This document shows positions 34,787 to 43,543 of a stretch of DNA of 64,000 nt, piece after piece. The stretch lies in NCBI GenBank assembly GCA_963756515.1, contig CAVWNV010000013.1, forward strand, positions 448,889 to 512,888, written 5' to 3'. The notes beneath the pieces were generated by a model, which was not told the DNA's origin, made no database searches, and was given only the letters and a program-made list of their open reading frames with translations. The translations under genes were made by a program, and so were the position numbers. The stretch is from Bog-756 sp963756515. Its GTDB lineage: Bacteria > Actinomycetota > Acidimicrobiia > Acidimicrobiales > RAAP-2. Each line of letters opens with the position of its first letter. The first letter of the stretch is position 1.

Positions 34787-35161
34787 GTGCGCAAGCAGTA
34801 CAACTTCCGGCCGGGCCAACAGGGACTCGACGCATGGGACGTGGACCATCTCATCCGTCTGAGCGCCGACCTGCCGGTAGAGGAGGTGGCGGTGGCGTCG
34901 ATCCACGACGTGGACACCGACTTCTGGTTCAAATTCGGGCCGGAGCCCACCGTCCGGCGGATCATCGAACAGATTCGCCTCATCGAGGAGGTCGACTTCA
35001 CGTACCCGATCATCCTGGGGTCCGATGGCCGGGTCATGGACGGCATGCACCGGGTGGCCCGAGCCATCCTCGAAGGTCGCACGACCATCAGGGCGGTGAG
35101 GTTCACCGTCGAGCCCGAGCCGGACTACCGGAACTGCCGACCGGACGACCTGCCCTATTGA
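34787..35161 (+). CDS. ParB-like small protein
   Basis: A 124-residue protein. The core ASIHDVDTDFWF and YPIILGSDGRVMDGMHRVAR resembles the ParB/sulfiredoxin-type fold, where the G-x-H-R box binds nucleotide. It lacks a DNA-binding domain, so it is probably not a chromosome partitioning protein. GTG 34787 is the start. Role unknown. Confidence 0.65.
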   Translation: MRKQYNFRPGQQGLDAWDVDHLIRLSADLPVEEVAVASIHDVDTDFWFKFGPEPTVRRIIEQIRLIEEVDFTYPIILGSDGRVMDGMHRVARAILEGRTTIRAVRFTVEPEPDYRNCRPDDLPY

Positions 35162-35294
35162 GGACAGCGACGGGACCGCCGGCATGGGGTCGGCCGTCAC
35201 CTCCGTCACGTTCCGACCGACGATCGAGGCGCGGTTCGGCCGGTTGGGCCCGCGACGCTTGCCTCCTGCGGGCCGACCTGGCACGCTCGGCCCC

Positions 35295-35687
35295 GTGACC
35301 GTGGTGACCGGCACGGTGACGAGCGGCATCGGGGACCTGGGCCGATGGATGGTCCTCTACGCCGATGCCTACGAGGCCGAGACCGGCGTCCGCCTGTACC
35401 CGGGCAGTCTGAACGTCCTCCTGCGGGCCGAGTACCGGCTCCCGGCCCATCCGCCCATGCGCCTCCGGCCCGAGGTCCTCGGCGGTCGGGTGGGGATGAA
35501 CATCGTCCCGTGCACGATCAGCGGGGTGGCGGGGTTCGTACTCCGAACCGATCAGAACGAGGCCGGGGTGGGCGACCATGGCCGCCACATCATCGAGATC
35601 GGGGCCACGGTCCGGCTCCGTGACGCGCTGGACCTCTCCGACGGCGACACGGTGTCGATCGAGATCGATGACGGGAGGGGATGCTGA
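35295..35687 (+). CDS. CTP-dependent riboflavin kinase-like protein (DUF120)
   Basis: A 130-residue protein of the DUF120 family, whose archaeal members phosphorylate riboflavin to FMN with CTP. Matching blocks are GTVTSGIGDLGRWMVLYADA, YPGSLNVLL and a C-terminal HIIEIGATVRLRDALDLSDGD followed by TVSIEI. Whether the CTP-binding and flavin-binding residues are complete cannot be judged here. GTG 35295 gives the family length; GTG 35301 and ATG 35184 are alternatives. Bacteria normally use the RibF kinase, so this is unusual. Confidence 0.72.
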   Translation: MTVVTGTVTSGIGDLGRWMVLYADAYEAETGVRLYPGSLNVLLRAEYRLPAHPPMRLRPEVLGGRVGMNIVPCTISGVAGFVLRTDQNEAGVGDHGRHIIEIGATVRLRDALDLSDGDTVSIEIDDGRGC

Positions 35688-35718
35688 GGCGACGGCCGCG
35701 ATCTATTGCCGACGCGCT

Positions 35719-36639
35719 TCACGACACCGGCGGCGGAGTTCCTTCGGCACTGGCCGGTAGGGCCGGATCCCACTCGCACACCGAGCACGCATGACGAAAG
35801 GCGGAATGGGCGAACTCGAGCCCGGTGGCCAGAGGCGTGGGACTGCTGCAGACGTCGTCCCAGTACAGGACGTACTCCCCCAGTGTCTTGTCCCAGTGGG
35901 CCTGGGCCGGTGAGAGCTCGGCCCCGGCGAACCCCTCCGGGGCCGGGTGGGCGTAGGCGTAGAAGGCAGCCCGGCCGGAGCGGGGATCACCGGGCCACCA
36001 CCCCACCGCCACCTCCTGGGCGTCCATGGCGTTGCGCATGATGAAGTCGTCCGACGGAGGAACGGCCGGGAGCCCCGAAAAGAGACTGACGGCGAGGTCG
36101 AACGAGCCCCACCATGCGTTGACCGGGGTCGATCGACCCCGATAGGGGGCGCGGAACGCGGCCAGTACGAGCGAGGCCTGCGTGGCCGCCGTGAAGTACG
36201 ACGAAACCTGATCCGGGTCGTAGCGGGCGTGATCGTCGTCCTCGTCGAGTGGCACGCTCCACGGGACCTCCTGCGGTCTGGGATCGATGACGACCGGCCC
36301 GGCCAGGTCACGCACGGCACCCAGCACCTCGCGGGTGACCGCGCCGACCGGACGGTCGGGCCCGAGGTCGATCCGGCGAAGTCCACCCGTGCTGGTCTCC
36401 ACCACCGCCTGGTGGGTTCGCAGGTCGAGAACGACGACCACGGTCCCCGATCCGTCAGGTGCCGGCAACGGCGGCGTCTCCCAGCCCCGAGCCGTCAACC
36501 GGAGAGCGGCGTGCTGTAGCTGGGGCTCGGGCGGAGCCAACGCCACCGCCAGCTTGCCCAAAACCTGGGTATGGGCGTGCAGCGTGTCACAGGTCTCGCT
36601 CCACTCCTCGTAGGCGACCGGGGGCCAAGTGGAGGACAT
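35719..36639 (-). CDS. DUF5996 family protein
   Basis: A 306-residue protein with the family opening EEWSETCDTLHAHTQVLGKL and later WWGSFDLAVSLFSGLP and FYAYAHPAPEGFAG. DUF5996 proteins are widespread and of unknown function. No signal peptide or membrane segment. Standalone, with a 137-base gap to the divergent pentapeptide gene; the gap contains a TTGACT near 36714 that could belong to that gene's promoter. Confidence 0.85.
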   Translation of the reverse strand: MSSTWPPVAYEEWSETCDTLHAHTQVLGKLAVALAPPEPQLQHAALRLTARGWETPPLPAPDGSGTVVVVLDLRTHQAVVETSTGGLRRIDLGPDRPVGAVTREVLGAVRDLAGPVVIDPRPQEVPWSVPLDEDDDHARYDPDQVSSYFTAATQASLVLAAFRAPYRGRSTPVNAWWGSFDLAVSLFSGLPAVPPSDDFIMRNAMDAQEVAVGWWPGDPRSGRAAFYAYAHPAPEGFAGAELSPAQAHWDKTLGEYVLYWDDVCSSPTPLATGLEFAHSAFRHACSVCEWDPALPASAEGTPPPVS

Positions 36640-36776
36640 GCTGGGACGATAGCAACGGTCACGCGCCGACGCGACCGTTCTGACCCGTTCTCCTGCGCTC
36701 AGCCGGTGACGATTGACTTAGGGCGCCGACGGATCAATCATGGACACATCCGCCGAGGGGCTTTGGGGGTGCTGGA

Positions 36777-37715
36777 ATGCGTTCACCAGCCGAAATGCCC
36801 GACTGCCATCAGGTACGTGGCCCACACACCACCTGGCGCCGGGCCGTGACCCTGGGCCTGGCCGCCCTGGCCGTCTCCACACTGGTGGTCGCCTCAGGGG
36901 CGACGGCTGGGGCCAGGACGCCGACGATCAAGAGGCCCGGCGCCCCCCTGGCCGTCGTGGCGGCCCCTGTCAGTGGAGGGGCAAACGTGTCGTGGTCTCC
37001 TCCGGCCTCCGACGGCGGCTCCCCGATCACCGGCTACACCGTGACCGTCGGTCGCCTCCCGGGTTGTTCGACTTCCGGCGCGCTGCTGTGCACGGTCTCC
37101 GGTCTCATCAACGGGAAGAGCTACTTCGTCTACGTCCAGGCTTCGAACATCATCGGTCTGGGCAAGAAGACACGGGTCTCACTGGTGCCCGGACAGGGTC
37201 CGGACTGTTCCGACTTCTCACCGGGGGCCGACCTCCAGTACTGCAAACTGAAGGATGCCGACATGGTCGGCGTGGATCTGTCCGGGGCCAACCTGTACCG
37301 GGCCAGCCTGTACGGTGCGGACCTCTCGGGAGCGGACCTGACTGACGTCACCTTCACGGGCGCCGACCTGAACTACGCCAACCTGGCCGATACCGACGTG
37401 TCTGGTGCCATCTTCGACACGACCGACCCTTCCCTTCCCGACCACATGACCTCCGGCGGTGTCACGGGCACTCCCGCGGTGTTCCCACCCCAGTGGGGGC
37501 TCGTCGACGGCTACCTGGTCGGCCCCGTGGCCGATCTGGCCGGTGCCGATCTGGCCGGTGCCGATCTGGCCGGCTTCGACCTGCTCGACGTCGACCTGAC
37601 CGGTGCCAACCTCAGCGGTGCCGACCTCAGCGGTGTCACCTGGTCACACACGATCTGCCCGGACGGAACCATCAGCAACGATGACGGCAGCACCTGCGTC
37701 AACAACCTCGGCTAG
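36777..37715 (+). CDS. secreted fibronectin III / pentapeptide-repeat protein
   Basis: A 312-residue exported protein. A long N-terminus precedes a hydrophobic signal (RAVTLGLAALAVSTLVVASG). Residues about 52-140 form a fibronectin type III-like domain (GGANVSWSPPASDGGSPITGYT). From about residue 145 pentapeptide repeats of the A(D/N)LXX type run almost to the end, interrupted by a loop, forming a right-handed helix. A shorter start near the signal is possible. Function unknown; surface binding is plausible. Confidence 0.83.
   Translation: MRSPAEMPDCHQVRGPHTTWRRAVTLGLAALAVSTLVVASGATAGARTPTIKRPGAPLAVVAAPVSGGANVSWSPPASDGGSPITGYTVTVGRLPGCSTSGALLCTVSGLINGKSYFVYVQASNIIGLGKKTRVSLVPGQGPDCSDFSPGADLQYCKLKDADMVGVDLSGANLYRASLYGADLSGADLTDVTFTGADLNYANLADTDVSGAIFDTTDPSLPDHMTSGGVTGTPAVFPPQWGLVDGYLVGPVADLAGADLAGADLAGFDLLDVDLTGANLSGADLSGVTWSHTICPDGTISNDDGSTCVNNLG
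37530..37574 (+). repeat. three 15-bp tandem repeats inside the pentapeptide region
   Basis: The 15-base unit GCCGATCTGGCCGGT occurs three times head to tail, the last with one change. Each copy encodes ADLAG. Such identity at DNA level suggests recent unit duplication or slippage. Confidence 0.85.
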
Positions 37716-37755
37716 CCGGATCCAGGTCGGCTGACGCCGGCGTGACGTCGGGCTC

Positions 37756-38145
37756 CTACCGACCGCTACCGACGGCACTTCGTTGGCGATGGGCCACGGA
37801 GACCGCCTCGGCCACCAACCGGACCAGTTCTTCGGCCACGTCCCGTCCGACGATCGGCCGCAGCCAGAGTTCGAGCTCGATGGGAGACAAGTCGGTACTG
37901 GGGGACACAGCTGTGCGGAGACAGTCGCCGGAACCGGTGAACACGCCCACCCACCAGGCCGGGAGAGCCGTCTCATCGGACCCGTAGAGACGAAGGTCAT
38001 AGCGGCATGATCCTCCTTCTAGCGCTACGTCGATCCGGCTCTGGCCCGGTGGCTCTGACACGAGAATGGACAGTATCCGTGCTCGTCTGACCACGTCGAG
38101 TGTCACCACGGTGTGTGCCCGAATGGCCACAAAGGAGGGTGTCAT
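37756..38145 (-). CDS. hypothetical protein, 129 aa
   Basis: A small soluble protein of unrecognised family, with RIDVALEGGSCRYDLRLYGS and SPIELELWLRPIVGRDVAEE followed by a C-terminal helix. The frame extends to 38205 but ATG 38145 gives the more natural N-terminus. It is convergent to the pentapeptide gene and divergent from the universal stress gene. Confidence 0.5.
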   Translation of the reverse strand: MTPSFVAIRAHTVVTLDVVRRARILSILVSEPPGQSRIDVALEGGSCRYDLRLYGSDETALPAWWVGVFTGSGDCLRTAVSPSTDLSPIELELWLRPIVGRDVAEELVRLVAEAVSVAHRQRSAVGSGR

Positions 38146-38292
38146 CCCCCTGACCCCAGGCCGGATCGGATGGATCGGACGCTCGGTGTCCGGTGCGTCA
38201 CACAACGTTCACCAGGGATTGAGACACCGTTCACTCTTCCGCGAGAGACTTCCGATGCAGCTCGAGAGTCCAGTTGAGAGGCGAGGAGTTCC

Positions 38293-38727
38293 ATGTTCCA
38301 CACCATCGTCGTGGGGGCCGACGACTCCCAGACCGCCCGGCAGGCGGTGGTGGCCGCGGCCGACATCGCCCAGATGTCCGGGGCATCGCTCGTGATCGTG
38401 ACGGCGTACGATCCCAAATCCGTACGCCTCGATGACCTGCCCCCCGAGCTGCGACTGGCGACCACTGTCCATCCTGCCGATCAACTGCTCCACAGCCTGG
38501 CCACCATCGGTCAGGACCGTGGGCTCCCCCTTTCGGTCGAAGCGGTGACCGGTTCACCCGCGGACGCCGTGGTGAAGGTGGCCGAACAGAGACAGGCCGA
38601 TCTGATCGTCGTGGGAAACAAGGGCATGAAGGGCACTCGTCGGGTGCTGGGAAGCGTTCCGAACTCCATTGCCCACGCCGCGCCGTGCTCGGTGCTCATC
38701 GTCGACACCGAGGCCGTCGGCTCGTAG
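38293..38727 (+). CDS. universal stress protein UspA family
   Basis: A 144-residue UspA-fold protein. MFHTIVVGADDSQTARQAVV gives the N-terminal strand with the Asp, and VVGNKGMKGTRRVLGSVPNS is the G-2x-G-9x-G(S/N) ATP-binding motif, so ATP binding is likely. GAGGAG lies seven bases before ATG 38293. Usp proteins respond to starvation, hypoxia or stress. Confidence 0.92.
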   Translation: MFHTIVVGADDSQTARQAVVAAADIAQMSGASLVIVTAYDPKSVRLDDLPPELRLATTVHPADQLLHSLATIGQDRGLPLSVEAVTGSPADAVVKVAEQRQADLIVVGNKGMKGTRRVLGSVPNSIAHAAPCSVLIVDTEAVGS

Positions 38728-38900
38728 GCCCCGGCCACCAGGGCCGTGTTCCGCACGCTCCTGGACCGGTCCGTCCGGGGGAGCCAACCGGTACGTCGAA
38801 ACCGCCCCCGTCCAGCCATCGCTATCGTTAGCTGGCACCGTCGCAAGAGGTCGGCTCCCCGACTTGTCGGCCATGATGCCACGGAGAGGACGGACACCGG

Positions 38901-39200
38901 ATGGTCCATGACACGGTAGAGGGATGGTACGTGGACGGTTCGGGGCCCATGCGGCCCGATGGTTCTCCGACGGCACCCCCGACGGCCCTAGTGCGGGACG
39001 CCACCGGAGTCGAATCACACGACGGCCCACCCAGCCCGACGTTCGAGGGTGAACTGCAGCCGGTGGCGGAGACAGCGGCTTCCGACGGCGACGACCTGCT
39101 ACGCGCCGACGGCGGCGACCCGGACGACCAGGTCTTCGATGCCAACGCGGCGGTAGGAGGAGTCTGGGACGCGTTCGGCGAGAGCGGAGGCAGCGACTAG
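38901..39200 (+). CDS. acidic low-complexity protein, 99 aa
   Basis: The frame encodes a highly acidic, disordered protein (for example DGDDLLRADGGDPDDQVFDA) with no recognised domain. GGAGAGG stands about ten bases before ATG 38901. It is compatible with a real small protein, but composition alone cannot prove coding. It precedes the next gene by 14 bases. Confidence 0.4.
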   Translation: MVHDTVEGWYVDGSGPMRPDGSPTAPPTALVRDATGVESHDGPPSPTFEGELQPVAETAASDGDDLLRADGGDPDDQVFDANAAVGGVWDAFGESGGSD

Positions 39201-39214
39201 ATGGTGGCGGAGCG

Positions 39215-39628
39215 GTGAAGCCGGTCAGGACCGGAGGAGGCGACGATACCGACACCTTTCGGTATGAGATCGACAAGCGTTTCATGCCGGTACTGGCGCT
39301 CTTCGGCCTTCGGTCGAAGCAGGACGGCGTACGGGTGGGCGACGACGACGAGGACGGCTTCACCGCGACGTTCGGTTGGCTGCGGCTCGTTACGCGGATT
39401 TCCAACATCGACGGTGCACACGTCACACGGGACTATCGATGGTGGACCGCCATCGGCGCCAGGCGATCGCTCTCGGACGATGGCCTCTCCTTTGGCACCA
39501 ATTACCGGGCCGGCGTATGCGTGCACTTCAAGCAGAAGGTGCCCACGCTCCTCGGCCGCCACGGCCATTCAGCTCTTACCGTCACCGTCGCCGACCTCGA
39601 AGGGCTCGTGCGACGTCTGAGTCGGTGA
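39215..39628 (+). CDS. conserved hypothetical protein, 137 aa
   Basis: A soluble protein with strands such as FRYEIDKRFMPVLALFGL and DGFTATFGWLRLVTRISNID, a DYRWW core and CVHFKQKVPTLLGRHGHSA. The pattern suggests a compact beta fold; no family is recognised. GTG 39215. Its neighbour 38901 is close upstream. Confidence 0.62.
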   Translation: MKPVRTGGGDDTDTFRYEIDKRFMPVLALFGLRSKQDGVRVGDDDEDGFTATFGWLRLVTRISNIDGAHVTRDYRWWTAIGARRSLSDDGLSFGTNYRAGVCVHFKQKVPTLLGRHGHSALTVTVADLEGLVRRLSR

Positions 39629-39668
39629 CGGCCGATGCCGACCGGTCCGGTCCCCTCCTGTTACCCGA

Positions 39669-40655
39669 TCATGCCGGTGGGAGGTGTCCGCCGGTGCGGA
39701 GGTAAGCCACCGTGTCCCGGAAGGTGTCCGACAGTGGACGGTAGGCCATGCCCAGGTCGGCCAGTGTGGCGGAGTCGTCCGTCGGGACACCGCTCGTCAT
39801 GATGATCGCCGCTTCCTCCGAAAGCGGGACGTCGACGGGTCCGAATGCCCGTTGGGCATCGAACTGACGCCCCATCTCGATCATGTCCGCGGCGCTGACT
39901 TTGTGACCATGGAGATCGACGCCGGCGGCCTGGCCCAGTAGCGCAGTCCATTCGGCCCAGGTGACGTACTGCCCCCCGGCCATGTAGTGCCTCGGCCCCC
40001 GTCCGGGCGCGACGGCGCGGGCCAGCAGCTCGGCCGCGTCACGGACGTCCACGACACCGAGGCCCCCCGGTGGTACGAGCATCATCGAGCCCAAGGCGCC
40101 GAGGACGGCTTGAAAGCTGCCGTCCAGGTGCGGTGACGTCGGTCCGTAGATTCCGCCGAGAGTGACGCTGGTTATCGGCTCGCCTTGGGCCTGAAGTTGC
40201 CGGACGAACCGTTCGGCGTCCCGCTTGGAAGTGCCGTAGGCGGAGAGGGGCTCGGCCAACGGCGCCGACGGCGTCACGACGGCCTCCTGACTGGGGAGGT
40301 AGACCGTGATGGTCGATGTGTAGACGATCGGGTCCATCCCCGCGGCCAACGATTCGGTCAGAACCGTCCTCGTCCCGACCACGTTTACGTCCGATGTCTG
40401 TCCACCGGCGCCGCCCACACCGATCTCGGCGGCGGCGTGGATGACGGCATCGCATCCACGGAGTGCGGCTTGCACGGAGCGCGAATCGGTGACGTCACCC
40501 CGGACAGCTTCGGCGTCGACCCGGAACGGAGCCAGCACGTCCGGTAGGCGCTCGGGGCTGCGGGCGAGAACCCGGACGTCGTGCCCGAGACCGACCAAGG
40601 TCGCCACCGTGTGCGATCCCACGAATCCTGTTCCCCCCGTGACCAACACCCTCAC
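39669..40655 (-). CDS. NAD-dependent epimerase/dehydratase (extended SDR)
   Basis: A 328-residue extended SDR. The nucleotide-binding motif VRVLVTGGTGFVGSHTV is at the N-terminus, and YGTSKRDAERFV carries the YXXXK catalytic pair; GIYGPTSPHLDGSF is the substrate side. It probably oxidises, reduces or epimerises a nucleotide sugar or sterol-like substrate. GTG 40655 is supported by GGGGAGG; longer frames upstream are unsupported. Confidence 0.88.
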   Translation of the reverse strand: MRVLVTGGTGFVGSHTVATLVGLGHDVRVLARSPERLPDVLAPFRVDAEAVRGDVTDSRSVQAALRGCDAVIHAAAEIGVGGAGGQTSDVNVVGTRTVLTESLAAGMDPIVYTSTITVYLPSQEAVVTPSAPLAEPLSAYGTSKRDAERFVRQLQAQGEPITSVTLGGIYGPTSPHLDGSFQAVLGALGSMMLVPPGGLGVVDVRDAAELLARAVAPGRGPRHYMAGGQYVTWAEWTALLGQAAGVDLHGHKVSAADMIEMGRQFDAQRAFGPVDVPLSEEAAIIMTSGVPTDDSATLADLGMAYRPLSDTFRDTVAYLRTGGHLPPA

Positions 40656-40786
40656 CGGTTCCTCCCCTCTACAGCGCCACGAAGCCACGATGATCGACCG
40701 GGACCGGCAGCATGCCTCGCACCGGATGGCCCGTCCACCACCGCACGGTATCTGGTGCCGAAGAACGACACCGCTTCGGGTCCCAG

Positions 40787-40820
40787 CGGAGAACCCGTCG
40801 CACCGCGCTCGGGTTCTCCG
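40787..40820. terminator. 11-bp perfect hairpin, possible terminator or regulatory element
   Basis: CGGAGAACCCG (40787-40797) and CGGGTTCTCCG (40810-40820) form a perfect stem with a 12-base loop. It stands within the gap 40656-41248, between the divergent epimerase and DUF899 genes, where no gene is seen. No U-tract follows. Transcription termination there would be odd for divergent genes, so a regulatory role is as likely. Confidence 0.35.
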
Positions 40821-41248
40821 CCGCCATTGACGCACGGGGGTTGACGCCGGTTGCTGCAATCGCCACCGACGCCAACCCTCATGCTCGCGTAGGAGACCGA
40901 GGGGGGCGATCAGCCACCTACGTGCGCCCTGTCATCGGGCTCGATGGTTTCTTACCCCGCCCCGTCCCAATCGCACGTTCAGGTCTTCAGTTTGTAACGA
41001 ATGCGTAATCGGGTCGCAGCCAATTCGCCTCGTTACCCCGCACGACCCGGACCCGATGGTCGGAGTCGTCAGCAGACGGACTACCACCGAATTCAACCAA
41101 TCGACATGCCCTCGAAGGACCGGTTGAGCGGAGAACCGGTGTGTGAGCGTCCGAATCCCGTCTCTGGCCGAGGGTATTGACGACCAACCGTCCTGTCATC
41201 TCTACTGGCGGGACGGCTCAAGCAGAGCCCCGGAAAGGAGATCGTCGG

Positions 41249-41974
41249 ATGGCATCGCACACGCTCGGGACTCGAGAAGAATGGCTGGAAGCCCGTCTCG
41301 AGCTCCTCAACGCTGAAAAGGAATTGACGCGCCGCAGCGATGAGCTGGCGGAACGGCGTCGTGGCCTGCCGTGGGTGCAGGTCGAAGAGAATTACCGATT
41401 CGAGACCGAAGAGGGTGAAGCGTCCCTGTCCGATCTGTTCGATGGGAACTCGCAGTTGCTCGTCTATCACTTCATGCTCGGACCTGACTGGGGCGAAGGT
41501 TGTCCGAGCTGCTCCGCCCTGGCCGACGGCTTCGCCGGCAGCGTCTCGCATCTCGATCACCATGATGTTTCGTTCGTCGTGGTATCACGGGCGCCGCTCG
41601 ACGAAATCCTCGCCTACAAGCGCCGCATGGGATGGGAGTTCCGGTGGATCTCATCGTTCGGCAGCAACTTCAACTACGACTTCCATGTCTCGATCGATCC
41701 GGCCCTGGCGCCAGTTGAGTACAACTACAAGGGTCAGGTGCAGCTCGAGGCTGAAAACGTCGCCTGGCGCGACTGGTCGGGTGAGCAGCCGGGCATGAGC
41801 GCATTCGCGCGTGACGGCGACGATGTGTTCCACACGTACTCCGCCTATTCCCGCGGGCTCGATGGGCTATGGACGATGTGGCAATGGCTGGATCGCGCCC
41901 CCCTGGGCCGCAACGAGGGTGACCTTTCGTGGTTCCATCGGCACGACGAATACCCGGCGACAACGGACGAGTAG
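41249..41974 (+). CDS. DUF899 thioredoxin-like protein
   Basis: A 241-residue DUF899 family protein. RRGLPWVQVEENYRFETEEG, QLLVYHFMLGPDWGEGCPSC and FNYDFHVSID are family blocks. The CPSC pair is the redox-like site. The function is not established. ATG 41249 follows GGAAAGGAG. Confidence 0.88.
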   Translation: MASHTLGTREEWLEARLELLNAEKELTRRSDELAERRRGLPWVQVEENYRFETEEGEASLSDLFDGNSQLLVYHFMLGPDWGEGCPSCSALADGFAGSVSHLDHHDVSFVVVSRAPLDEILAYKRRMGWEFRWISSFGSNFNYDFHVSIDPALAPVEYNYKGQVQLEAENVAWRDWSGEQPGMSAFARDGDDVFHTYSAYSRGLDGLWTMWQWLDRAPLGRNEGDLSWFHRHDEYPATTDE

Positions 41975-42055
41975 GTATCGTCGCACCGGATGTACCACCG
42001 CCTGATACCGGGTTCTCCCCGGTAGAGTCCGGGTCGTGACCAGAGAGGAGACTGC

Positions 42056-42475
42056 GTGACTGAGGGCCCCATCCGACTCGACCAAACCACCCGTGCGGCA
42101 GTTGCTTCTGGGCGGCTCGTTCATCTGGCCACCATCAATCCGGACGGCTCCCCCCAGGTGACCTGCATCTACGTCGGCTGGGACGGGGACGACATCGTCG
42201 CCGGCCATCTCGCCGACCACGTGAAACTGCGCAATATTCGGCGCGATTCGCGGGTCACGCTCTCCATTGAGTCCGACATCTCGTTCGAAGGATTGAGCCC
42301 GTATCTCGTGATCCAGGGGATGGCTCGGGTCGACGTGGGCGGAGCAGTACCGCTGCTTCGCCGGATCACTGACGGTCAGTTCCCGCCACCGGGAGACAAT
42401 TGGCCTGAAGGATTCGTCACCCGAATCTCGCCCCGGAGACTCACTGGTATCGGCCCCTGGGCTCTTGCCGACTGA
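42056..42475 (+). CDS. F420-type PNPOx-fold protein
   Basis: A 139-residue split-barrel protein of the pyridoxamine phosphate oxidase superfamily, in the F420-binding group common in actinobacteria. LVHLATINPDGSPQVTCIYV, KLRNIRRDSRVTLSIE and VIQGMARVDVGGAV are typical. It likely reduces small substrates with F420H2, or binds cofactor without catalysis. GTG 42056. Confidence 0.85.
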   Translation: MTEGPIRLDQTTRAAVASGRLVHLATINPDGSPQVTCIYVGWDGDDIVAGHLADHVKLRNIRRDSRVTLSIESDISFEGLSPYLVIQGMARVDVGGAVPLLRRITDGQFPPPGDNWPEGFVTRISPRRLTGIGPWALAD

Positions 42476-42506
42476 GAAAGCACCTCGGCCGGGCTACCGT
42501 GGCACT

Positions 42507-42773
42507 GTGAGCGGGCCGCGAATTCCCGGTGGGGTGGTGCACAAGCTTCCGGGTGACCTGCGCACAGCACTGCATGCCAATCCCACGGCACTCGTTGCCT
42601 GGAGGGACATCACGCCTCTGGCCCGCAACGAGTTCATCTGCTGGGTCGAGGATGCCAAGCAGGAAATGACCCGAGCCCGCCGTATTCGCCGGACGCAAGA
42701 GGAGTTGGAGGAAGGCCAGCGGCGGCCATGCTGCTGGCCAGGGTGCAAGCACCGCGAACGCACCGGCAGCTAG
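42507..42773 (+). CDS. YdeI/OmpD-associated-like protein, 88 aa
   Basis: The sequence VVHKLPGDLRTALHANPTA followed by WRDITPLARNEFICWVEDAK and RRIRRTQEELEEGQRR is the OmdA (YdeI) C-terminal domain, with a CCWPGCKHR end. The role of such proteins is unclear; some are linked to bacteriocin tolerance. GTG 42507 is a guess; a TTG at 42465 is possible. Short for the family. Confidence 0.7.
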   Translation: MSGPRIPGGVVHKLPGDLRTALHANPTALVAWRDITPLARNEFICWVEDAKQEMTRARRIRRTQEELEEGQRRPCCWPGCKHRERTGS

Positions 42774-42842
42774 CAATCGATGGAGCATCGTCCGTGTCGG
42801 CCGGGACGCTCCACTCAGGATCGAAGCTGACATGCTTACGGA

Positions 42843-43229
42843 ATGCCTATCCGCGATCTCGAGGAACTTCTGGCCCACCTCACCGTGAATCAACGGCCTG
42901 GGACCTGGTGCATGGTGAGCGGCGTCTCCCTCGGAGAAGAGATCGATGTAGCGGCAACGATCACTGAGGAGGAAGGAGACACCTTCGTCATCAGCGCGGA
43001 CGATGCCGTGGAGCAAGGACTGGAGCCAACATTCTTTGCTGCGTGGCTCACCTTGAATGTGAGTTCGGCGCTCGACGCGGTGGGACTGACAGCCGCAGTT
43101 TCCACTGCACTCGCCGCGGATGGCATCCCCTGCAATGTGTTGGCCGGCTATCACCACGATCATCTGCTGGTGCCGGTAGAGCGTGCAACGCGAGCAGTGG
43201 CAATCCTCAGCTCACTCCGTGAGGGATGA
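42843..43229 (+). CDS. ACT domain protein (COG3602 type)
   Basis: A 128-residue protein with PGTWCMVSGVSLGEEIDVAA in the N-terminal half and a C-terminal ACT domain (LDAVGLTAAVSTALAADGIP, HHDHLLVPVERATRAVAIL). The ACT fold usually senses small ligands such as amino acids. Together these match DUF2241/ACT_7 proteins, which have no assigned enzyme. An inverted repeat 130 bases downstream may end transcription. Confidence 0.82.
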   Translation: MPIRDLEELLAHLTVNQRPGTWCMVSGVSLGEEIDVAATITEEEGDTFVISADDAVEQGLEPTFFAAWLTLNVSSALDAVGLTAAVSTALAADGIPCNVLAGYHHDHLLVPVERATRAVAILSSLREG

Positions 43230-43358
43230 CATTCGGCCATGAGCGACCAGTCGCGCAACCCTCGGTGAGCCTTGGTCCGACGTCGGATTTTCCCTGAACC
43301 CATCGTGCTGCTGCGGTGATCGGGGGCCTGTCCTGGGGCAGATCGGGTCGTATCTGAC

Positions 43359-43414
43359 GATGGGCGTCAGGCGGCTACAGCCGGCGGAACCGTCAAAGAG
43401 GGCCTGACGCCATC
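43359..43414 (+). terminator. inverted repeat downstream of the ACT gene
   Basis: GATGGGCGTCAGGC and GCCTGACGCCATC are complementary with one bulged G, separated by about 29 bases, giving a 13-base stem. It lies in the 43230-43543 gap, where no gene is evident. The loop is long for a terminator and no T-run follows, so the role is uncertain. Confidence 0.35.
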
Positions 43415-43543
43415 ATCGGCGGCGAAACGGGGAGCGGTCCTCACCAAACCGGATGCCCGAACCCCATGAGCGCTCCTCCACGAACTCGTCTACGCTCGTC
43501 ACCGATTCGGTGGCTCACGCAGTGTTGAGGCGCAGTAGGCGGG

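Noticed and set aside
34787..35161. Chromosome partitioning protein ParB
   Set aside because: Only the nucleotide-binding-like core is present; no HTH and no parA or parS nearby.
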